Source: Ficedula albicollis
Lineage: Eukaryota > Chordata > Aves > Passeriformes > Muscicapidae
NCBI RefSeq assembly: GCF_000247815.1
Contig: NC_021674.1
Coordinates: 82,948,513 to 83,012,512, forward strand
Direction: 5' to 3'
Length of the DNA: 64,000 nt
The notes under the pieces were generated by a model. That model had not been told where the DNA came from, made no database searches, and was given only the letters and a program-made list of their open reading frames with translations. The position numbers and the translations under genes were made by a program. This document shows, piece after piece, positions 27,539 to 64,000 of the stretch (positions within the stretch are counted from its first letter, which is position 1; each line of letters begins with the position of its first letter).

Positions 27539-28194
27539 ATTAAAGAGAGAAATATGATGAAAAGTGGTATTTGTTTTATCCTTCCTGCTGAGAACTGCAT
27601 TTTGTGTGAGCAGCAAGGCAGTAACAGTGTAAACATCTGGAAGAGAGAAACAAGGAGCAACTGGCACCTGCAAGGATTAGTCAGAGATCCTTGACACGAG
27701 GTTCAGGGAGCAAGCTAGAACTCAAGTTTTCTTCAACAGTTGAATTTTTTATTTGATACTTATCACCACTCCTAGAATTAGTTAGAACTGTTTAGCATGA
27801 GACCATTATCAGGTACTTAAAGAACAGAAATCCACAGAAGGGACCAAAATAGTGACAATTTGACAACTTAACTTCAAACTAACTCACACCCTCTGCCCTG
27901 CACTCTCTGCTGTTAGGGATTTTACTATTTCCCTCCTACACAGATACAACAGTAGCACCTTAAGAGCGCCTTCCACAAGACACTGAGAAGCAGGAGTTTG
28001 ACTCCTCCAGCATCATGGTGATGGATTTGTGAATAGATTTTTGTTCCTTGGTCAAGTGTCCCTAGAGGAGAGGTTCTTGTCAAGGATTCAATTCTAGGTG
28101 CTGTCACAGGACTGACTACATGAGCAGAGTCTTCACAACTTAAACTCTGTTTAATGTTTGAATTCCAACTAACCTGACAGAGCAGAGTTCAGGC

Positions 28195-28485
28195 AGAATC
28201 ACAGAATCAAAAAATGTCCTGAGGTGGACATCAAGGATCAAGTCCAACTCCTGGCCCTACACAGAACACCCCAAGAGTCACACCATGTACCTGAGAATAT
28301 TGCCTAAACTCTTAAACTCTGTCAGGCTTGGTGCTGTGACCACTGTCCTGGGGAGCCTGTTCCAGTGCTCAAGGAGCTTCTGGGAGAAGAACCTTTTCCT
28401 GATATCCAACCTAAACCTCTCACCACCAGAGAGGTCAGTGCCTGCTCCTCCCCTTACCCTCATGAGGGAGCTGGAGACTCATAAA
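28195..28485 (-). mobile_element. CR1 LINE 3' end
   Basis: Reversed CR1 tail: the plus strand begins with the complement of the terminal repeat (AGAATCACAGAATCA). It continues through blocks encoding, on the minus strand, RLDIRKRFFSQKLLEHWNRL, the CR1 ORF2 end. Fragmentary. Confidence 0.88.
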
Positions 28486-30214
28486 TGAAAAGGGAAGTCA
28501 CCCTTCTGCAGTTAGGTTTCTTTAATAGCGTCAGTTGCTGAGCCAAGCTTTTGGACTGCAGTTTTAGATTTAAAGGCTGGAAGTTCCCAAACCCATTTTT
28601 CCAGCAAGAATTTCATCAGGGAATTTACTGAAGTGTTCTCATTTACCTTTGTGCACTTCCATAGCTGTGGTAGCTCACTGTTAGCTGGTATAGCATAATA
28701 ATGTACATGTATCCAGTAACAACAGATCTCCACTCTTCACTAAATACAATGTCCTTAAATGCAGCCTCGAGGGTGACAGTAATGCAGGATGGACATTTTG
28801 TAACCTCAAAAAAGCTTCAAGCAGTTACTGTTACCCAACATTTAAGATTGTTATTTTTTTTATGCTTTAAAGCTAATTACACAATGTTTCTGTAATTCAC
28901 TTATGTTTTTAAGACTCCAGCATAACCTGAGAACCGAAATAGTTGTCTATAAGGCAGAAAAAAAAAACTGGGATAGATTGAAGACTGGTAAGTGGCAGCT
29001 GCCAAGGTAGACAGACATCCTGCAGCATGTCATTGAGGTGGGGAAGTAATATAAATCAACTGCCCATCTGCAATGGAAAAAAAAATTAAGAGGGATGACT
29101 GATAACAACCCACTGCCTCTTATCAGCCCCAGGGCTCTTTCATAAGCTCCCTCTCATGCCAGTTGTACTTCCTGTGGGTTCTTCATCAGTCATGGAATAA
29201 TAGAAAGGCTTGATAAACCATCCACTACTAAAGAAAAATAGCTGTAGTTATTGTAGCACTGCTTCTCAATATGCAACACAAACTAGAAGCAAAACAGTAA
29301 GAGTTAACAATTGTAACATTAGAATAATTACGAAAAATTTTTTTCAAGATCTGTAATCTAGACAAGTACTTGGGAAACTTTTCAATTTATGAAAAAACAT
29401 TTCTGCAGAGAAAAATTTTCTTCACAGGTTTTTCTCTGAAGAGGCTGATACTTCTTTACCCCTCCCTCCAGAGAAAGCCAAAGTGTTTCAGTTCCCATAC
29501 AGTCTCTCCCAACAGTTTAGAATATGAAATGTGCAGAACATTTTTTTCTTCATTGGCTTCAACTTTGAAAATTTTAACAGCTGTATAACAAACTATAAAC
29601 AAAAGGTGGAGTATGATTAGCATATGTATTCCTTATGCCAGACATCCCACTGAACTTCTGGAGCAGCAGCACTAAGTCTTTAAAAAAATGAGCAAGAACA
29701 AGACCATTATGGGGAACAAACCTTTTTCACTAGAAATATGGGACAACTACCTCCATTCTGACAGATGACTAATTGAGATTCCACATCCTGTTTCATACAA
29801 TGACAATGAGATCAACACCTTAAGTTTATCATTCCAGGTTTGCTCTGAGGAAGGAGATGTGCTGTTCCTGTGCATGCGCCAAGACTGGGGTGGGCACACA
29901 CACTCTGCCCCTGCTTCAGCCCTCCTCCTTATCAGGAATAGTTCCCACTCCTGATCAGTCTCTCTGTGTAATGTAGAGAATCACAGCTAACCCAAACGAG
30001 GGAGGGCAGGTATGAGCATACACTTGCACCAGAAATGTAGTTCAGTTAAAACCTAACAAATCCAGTAACAACCATGTAAAATCCATTCTCTTAACATTCA
30101 GTGCATTTTAGCCTTTAAAAATCCAAATTAGTAATTTATTAATTATCATTGTGAATCCTGAAGGATTTTTCACTATTTTGAAATTTGAAAAGCAGACTAC
30201 ATTTATAATACTAT
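28486..30214. other. Intergenic, downstream of TTK
   Basis: AT-rich sequence with only short chance frames; nothing recognised. Confidence 0.6.
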
Positions 30215-30830
30215 TTTTAATACAAGAGCCATTTTATTCATATAAGTTCAGAACAGGACGACTGATGATTCCATCATAACAACCACAGGAACAGCTCAAA
30301 AAACTGGTGACATTTACATGCATCTACCAATATTGTAACTGGTGCTTGATATAGAGTGTTCATTTCCTTGGTTATGGTCAAAACTGGACATGAGGTACTT
30401 GTTAGCAAAGAACAGAACAGCATAACAATCTGCTTGGGCGTGAGGAGGTTTTTCAAAAGATATTTCATGTTTTTCACAAACATCAATTGGCATTTTTTGG
30501 GACCTTTTTATATTAGTTTCTCACAAGATGTTATCTTAAAAGCTTCTCATTTAAGTCTTTGTACTCCAGCCACTGTAGTGCTTTGTAAGTAACACAGACC
30601 ATAATCACCAAGTAGCCATTGTTGTTGCTCAACCCAAGCAGCATGCAAGGAGTGGAAGAGCCCACAGTGAAAAGTATTCAATTACATTCTTTTTAATGAC
30701 CTGCAGGTATTATCAGAAGAACAAAAAACATAAAAATGCAAACTTTTTGCTGAGTGTCCTTTTAAAAGCTAGCAGCACAAAATAGTCTTTGAACAGACCA
30801 GACATCTGTTGCCTCCTGTACAGTAGTACA
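30215..30830 (-). other. TTK: TTK 3' UTR (approximate) with poly(A) signal candidates
   Basis: AT-rich sequence follows the stop. AATAAA in the gene's orientation occurs at 30233-30238 and again at 30135-30140. The first would give a 3' UTR of about 0.6 kb. The true cleavage site needs RNA evidence. Confidence 0.5.
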
Positions 30831-57056
<26,226 letters not shown>

Positions 57057-59818
57057 CTGCAGGCACAAAGTTAAAAAACAATGAAGCTACTGAAGAACCC
57101 TGTAGCTCACTTTGATTGGAATCCCCATTGGAACACCTCTCATGTATAATTTGGAGCTTGAGACGCAACCACATTATGTAACATATACTCTATTAAGCCT
57201 TTGTCAATGTAGTCATAGAGGTAAATTTCTTTCCAGAAGACAATTTGGACAAATAAAAAGAATTAGTACTTAACTGATCCACCCAAATCCTAATCCACGC
57301 TTCAAAGTAGCCCTTTCCAATAAGGTATATTCAGCATTTGAATAAAAAGCTGAGTAGGATGGGTGCCTGAAGTAGCTTCCAGCCTGTTGCATTAAATCAC
57401 ATTCTGTACTCATAATTAGGCTGGCTTTAGTTTAGCACACAGTGTTAATCCAAGCTCCTAGCCACAGGTTATGGCAATTAGTGCTCACAGTGGGCTAAGC
57501 AGAAAAGAATTCACACTCTCCTCTGTTCCAAGGACAAAGACCAGTGACACCTATTTTTACTCTTCTGAAAGGAGGTTTAGAGACTCTAAAGACTTCTTAA
57601 AAGAAACTTATGCCAAATCCTTAACATTCTGACAGTTTATCATCTGAGAAAATAAAAGTATACAGCTGAGAAAAGAATCTAGGCAATCTGAGCAGATCAA
57701 GACTGCTAAAATAAAGAAAACCCAAACGATTTCTTCTTTTTCTGCCTACAATAAACAGCTTTTCGCATTCAATGTTCCATGCATCTAATCAACATGAGAA
57801 CTCTAGTAAAAACTGTGGTGAATTTAGTGTATATTCAGGGGATTTTAACATCCTAATTACTGTGAAGTTGGGCCCAGAAACAGGGAAAGTAACGCACTTC
57901 AGACAGATTAAATAGGTTCAAAGGAAGACTAAGTTCAGTTTTACAGTGAAATGTTGGTCCTTGTTCTTCTCCTACTTGTGTATAACAAATCAAAAAGTTG
58001 CTAGAGTGCTAGAAACTTTAGATCTATTTTTAGGTGAATTATTGCTAGAAAAGGAATTGATTGGAATGAAGTTCATCTATCTTTAACCCCACTGTCTAAA
58101 AAATACACCAGGGACCACTCTCAGGAAGTCTCACAGAATTTTTAGAGCATTATTCACCAGAAGCTGGTGTCTTTAAAAGCACCAGGCTTCCCAGCTTTCC
58201 CCAAGCAAAGACCATAAGTCAGAAAGATTATCATGCTTACAAGAGCTTGCTTAGAAGGCAAAAGTAGGTATATTTTATATTCATCCTGAACAAGATATAG
58301 TCCACCAAGAATATCAAGCCTGCTCTTGTCTACATAGAAATGTTTGTAGGTTCAAAACACAGTTTTGCTGTGCAAATTCCAAGACTTAGTTCAGCAAAAG
58401 CACAATCTACATTACCACTATGAAGGGGCCTTAGCACCTTAAGGGTCTCCAGAGACTCTCAAATAGCTTCAAGCAAAAACCCTATGAAAGCTAAAGACTG
58501 TATGCTAAATCAGCAGTACATGAAATACTATTTCTGTTTCACTGAACAGAGACAAATAAAGGAACACCCCCATCATCTATTCAAAAACGTACACTGAATA
58601 AATTTCAATTCCAGTGCTTGTTTGGAACTTGAATTAACATTTCTCCCTCTGAGCCAATTTAGGCTGTTCTGAGAGTGGGTCTGTAAACTGTCCCATCTGT
58701 TTGGGCTCACGCTAAAAATGACATAGGAAGTTACTACAGCAAATACTCTTCATGTGCCATTCTACAAATTATACTTATTTACTTCATAAGGAACATTTTA
58801 GTACGCATTGCAGTTTTGCCTTTTAAAAATACTGTAGAAGGGGCTACAGGAAATCAGATACTCCAAATCACCTCTTTATGGGTGAGAATATTCAGAGAGA
58901 TCTGGTTTGCAACTGCACCCACTCCCTCAAAGTATGCATGAAGTCAGCTTCTCCAGAACCTGAAGCACCAAGACAACCAAAAGAAATTCACCTTACGTTA
59001 AGAAAAACCACAGTATATCATTACAAGTCTAACTGCTAACAATTCCTAGGTGGGTTTTGCATTTCTTCAATGTAGTCTTTATATTTTCCTCACCAAGGTC
59101 AAAGGTTCATTATTCTTCCTACAGTGATAGCTTTCCAAACGCAGTAGACAAAAGGAAAAATAAATTTCTGTATAAATTTGTTTGTAAGTCTCAGCAATAC
59201 ACATCAAACTTACATTTCTGGTGTCCTGTTTAACTGCTCAAGGTTCAATGTGTTATGGAAAAAAACCCTCCTGAAGAATGGATATGCCTTGTCAAAAAGG
59301 TAAGGTGGATGAGGGCCCACTACCTCAGATGATCCCAAGAACCCAAAGGCAAGAAATGAAGTTCTTCATCCTGAAGACGTTCCTGTGTATCAGAGATTGA
59401 TAAATTAAACATTGAAAGCCCACCCTGTAAGCTAGCCTAATCTCCATACCCCAGAAAGACAGTTTTCATCAAGATCAATAAAACTATTCCTAGTTAGCAA
59501 TAAAAACAGAACAAAAAAAAAGCTTAAAGACAACATTTTGAGTGAGGACAAGCACTTCCAAATGTGTCAGCTTGCTGTGATGTTCAGAGACTACAAAGTA
59601 CATACAAAAACTCCCAAAACTAAGAAAAAGTGCCACCAAATTTAAAAAAATAGCAACACTAGCAAAGAAATAAAACTCATCTACATATTGTCATGATTTG
59701 CCAGCAATCTTTCTACCCATGCCAATGTTCAACCATAAGCAAGTATTCAGAAGTTCATTTTTTCTTAATCTGCTGCATAATTACACTTAATCATTTGCCA
59801 TGAATTTCCCTGGTGTAA

Positions 59819-59853
<35 letters not shown>

Positions 59854-60808
59854 AAATCTGTCAACAGTGAAGACCTAAAGCAGCCTCATGCTGTTAGCAT
59901 GTGGCACTGAATAGGAACTGAGGTTGTAACTGCAACAGCTACACTGCAGCGTACTTGAGATCTAGAACTGCCACAGGAGGGAAGGTTAGGGACAGGAACC
60001 CAGGGAACAGGGAGAACATGTAATACAAAGATCAGGAAGAACTACCTCTAAATAAAATGTAGTAGTTAAAGGAACTTCAACCCCTCACTCAGAACCACTA
60101 AACAAGGAGCCAAAGGACAGAGACTTGAGAGCAGTAAATGGATAAAGTGGTTGGTGGTACAGGTTGGTGGTAAGATTCCACATCTAACACGCCCAAAAAT
60201 GCTCACTGATAATAAAAAAGAAATAACAGCATCCAGTCTTGAAATACTGTATTTGCTGTATTACTCGACTTGTTCTGTTTACGTCCTCTATGGAGGAGAG
60301 GTAAAAACGCACCTGTTTCTGAAGCCTCTACCCAGGCTTTAAAAAATACAATCCATAAAAGCGCATAATCTTTCATCTGTCTTGTTCATAAGCCCTAAAT
60401 CAGGATTTTTAAAAGGAAAACAAAAACTCTCAACACTAACAAAAACCGCCGTAGGTTTAAAAAAATTAGCAACACTAGCGAAGAAATAAGATAGAAAGAT
60501 ACTAAATTCTAAGGTAAGACACAGAAAGGATAAGACTCCAAGATGCAAGAGAGGGCTAAGTAAGAGAGAGGCTGAACAGCAGCGGAGTAGGTGAGGCAAT
60601 GTGGCATACACAAAGACCGTGTGGCGAGAAGACGCAACCAGGTTTCCTCGCCCTCAGGGGCGGAAGCCCGGAGAAGCCGCAGCCCCGCGGCTGCCGAGGA
60701 GCCCGGCCCAGCTCCTCCGCGTCCTCACCGCAGACCAGCACCAGCACCCCGCTGGCCCCGGCCCCCTCACCCACCTTCCCTCACTCCGCTGCTCCCCGGC
60801 CCGGCCGC
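57057..60808 (-). other. TTK: TTK intron 1
   Basis: About 3.75 kb, AT-rich, between the non-coding exon 1 and the ATG exon. It holds an (AT)n microsatellite at 59823-59850. No other element is recognised. Confidence 0.6.
59823..59850. repeat. (AT)14 microsatellite
   Basis: Perfect alternating AT, 28 bp, in TTK intron 1. Confidence 0.95.
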
Positions 60809-60814
60809 ACTCAC
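60809..60814 (-). promoter_or_regulatory. TTK: Predicted splice donor of TTK non-coding exon 1
   Basis: On the minus strand the sequence reads CCTCG|GTGAGTGCGG, a perfect GTGAGT donor inside the CpG island, about 3.75 kb upstream of the exon carrying the ATG. Vertebrate TTK has a non-coding first exon in this position. The exon runs upward from 60815 into the poly-C tract, so its 5' end is not readable. Confidence 0.65.
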
Positions 60815-60822
60815 CGAGGCCG

Positions 60823-61986
<1,164 letters not shown>

Positions 61987-62035
61987 CGGGGAGGCGGGGA
62001 GCGCGGGAGTGAGGTAGCGCTGAAATTATGTATCT

Positions 62036-64000
62036 GAAAATGCTCTCCTCGCTGGCCGACTGTAGTTTGAAGCTTGATTTAGCTGTAATGGAATAGCCGG
62101 GCTGTGTGTCCTGACCGGCTCCTTAGGATTACTCCTCTCTCCCCTGTACCTTTTCCTCCGAGGGATCCTTCATAAGCCGATCCTATATCTGCAGTGTACC
62201 TAAGGCTGCTAAAAGCGGCTCTTTCCCTGAGCTGTCCCGTTCTTGGATTATAGTAATGCAAACGCACTAAGCAGAACAGTTCGGCCTCTCGGTTTGCGTT
62301 CTGCTTGTACACAATAATTTGTGTTCTTTGCAGCTGTATGGTTCTTCTAATGCTTATGATGTATTCAATATTATGCTTATTATATTTTCAAGATTGATAG
62401 CATATTATAACAAACAGATGTGTATTTATGCCTTATTAATTTGATAAGTTCCTAATCATTCACTTGCCATAGACATCACACGTGATGTCTAATAAGACAC
62501 CTAAACTAGCCTTTTATTGAAATTTATCTCATTCTTCTTTATTTGTCTACATTTTAAGTATCTCATCTCCTCTAGTCTAGTGATATAGGCTCAGTCTACA
62601 GTCAAAAAAATATTTCAACAGGGAAATTTAGTCCAAACGCTTTTTTTAGAATGTAATGGACGATCCCATGGAGGTCCCTGAGTTTCTCTACTAAACAAAG
62701 GGCAATTCTAATTCTCAGCTAAGGCTAAGTGAGATAATATTTGTCAACATTACCTTACTCCTGCTTGCATATATGCATTTTGGTGGGTTTGTTGTGTTGG
62801 TGGTCTTGCCTTCCATGAGAATCCCAATCTAGTGAAAATGTAAAGAAACAGCACAAGTTGCATGAATCTGCTTTGCATCTGACTTCACTTGAGGGACACA
62901 GAGGTAGATTTTTTTTATTAGCAGGAGTTTTAATGGATGTTAAAGGAGAGGAAAGTTGTATTGTTCTAGTAAGTGAATAATGTCATAAGGAGCTGTCATT
63001 TAATTTCTGTAGCTGTGACAAGAAATCTTGATACCATATGAATTCCTGGCAAAACCAAAATAAATAGGAAGAAGAAGATGGTATAGATCTTGGGGGAAAA
63101 ACAATCCAAACAAACAAGAGAAAAATAGTCCGAGAAAGAAAGGCTGTAATACTCATAGAAAAAATATAAAGGATCGTCCATCAAGAATTCTTCAACAAAA
63201 TATAAAATATGCATGTGTTTTGAATGGTTGGTAGAACCATTTGCTTATAAATGTTTATGCTTCTCATTTTATTCAATATAAAGTCATAGATACATAGGGA
63301 ATTTAAGAAGTATATGAACTGAAGTCTCCACCTAAAGCCAATTGCACTTTTAGTGACAAAAGTGAACTGTGAATTGCAAAAACAAGTACTAGGCTGGATA
63401 ACAACCAAAAGGAGAGAGAGGTCAGTCTTTTGTAATGAGTCACTATCAGGGAAATCTTGTTTGACTGTTCTAAATACCTCATCCTATGGTAGGAGTTTGT
63501 ATCAGTTTGGATAATGACATTGCAAATCTAAATGTAGCAAAGGTACAGGTGAGTCACAAAGGATTTTTCAAATGTTAGTAAAAAACTTATACCACACTAT
63601 GGTGTTTTCTGTGATAGATATGAGAGAGAGGTATTCCTCCTCTTGAAAATTTGGCAGCTGTTAGCCCATCCTCTCAATTTGGTACTTGAGGTTTAATGTC
63701 TGAAGCCTATGAAGGGCTTATCTAAAAGAAAAAGAATCGTAGGTCTTTGGTTGCAACTTTTGACACACATTCAGTGTAGCTGATTTGGTGGAAAGAGCAT
63801 TTGGAGAAAGCTTTGCTGGGTATTTCATTTGCTCACTATTTGCTGAGGGTATCTGGACTATTCCTGACTCCTGATGCATTGCTACCACCTATGGATTTCC
63901 ATAGGTTTCTTCTATGAGAAGAAGCAAACAAACATTCTAGATGGCAGAGTCACCTCAATGACTGAGAAGTGGTTCTGAAAGCAGTGAGAAACTACTAAAA
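62036..64000. other. Region upstream of TTK, nothing recognised
   Basis: About 2 kb, moderate then low GC. No conserved frame, repeat or RNA gene is seen. A divergent non-coding transcript from the CpG island is possible but unsupported. Confidence 0.5.
62066..62071 (+). promoter_or_regulatory. Possible CHR element (TTTGAA) near the TTK start
   Basis: TTK is a late cell-cycle gene of the class repressed in G1 by the DREAM complex through CHR elements. A TTTGAA hexamer lies just upstream of the CpG-rich stretch. The motif is short and common, and no CCAAT partner box was seen nearby. Confidence 0.2.

Larger units (their letters stand above)
21595..28194. other. Intergenic sequence without a recognised gene
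   Basis: About 6.6 kb of AT-rich sequence. Apart from the short duplications listed separately I see no conserved frame, RNA gene or clear repeat. Parts around 24.9-25.4 kb have the look of a very old repeat but I cannot name it. Confidence 0.5.

Noticed and set aside
1..30000. Search for BCKDHB exons, the expected downstream neighbour
   Set aside because: No frame resembling the E1-beta subunit was seen; the gene probably starts beyond the left edge.

Overview
This is a stretch of bird nuclear chromosome. Several fragments of CR1 non-LTR retrotransposons are present, with typical avian 3' tails, along with one avian ERV LTR. The only protein-coding gene I can support is a long, intron-rich one on the minus strand. 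There is no operon structure, and most short open frames are chance frames. I found no CRISPR array, tRNA or rRNA.

The right half (about 30.2-62 kb, minus strand) holds a complete TTK (MPS1) gene, the dual-specificity kinase of the spindle assembly checkpoint. I traced 21 coding exons from an ATG at 57054-57056 down to a TGA at 30831-30833. All have GT/AG borders and all phases join. The exons sum to 2643 nt, or 880 residues plus stop, slightly longer than human TTK (857). A non-coding exon 1 is predicted from a perfect GTGAGT donor in a CpG island at about 60.6-62.0 kb. The order in the protein is N-terminal extension and TPR domain, long disordered linker, kinase domain (about 544-810) and short basic tail.

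The left half (1-30 kb) lies downstream of TTK and looks intergenic. In other vertebrates the next gene on this side is BCKDHB, but none of its exons is visible here. This half contains a roughly 3.1-kb near-identical duplication around a 419-base N gap, a 911-bp tandem duplication, a 419-bp tandem duplication running into an ERV LTR, and several CR1 pieces. The last 2 kb (62-64 kb) lies upstream of TTK and has no recognisable gene.

The most unusual features are probably technical. There are two uninterrupted poly-C runs, 367 nt beside a TTK exon and 1163 nt across the TTK promoter and exon 1. There are also more than ten direct duplications of 40-150 bp across genic and intergenic sequence. 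Both patterns fit long-read assembly or haplotype-merging errors, though real variation is not excluded. I found no convincing new biological system.
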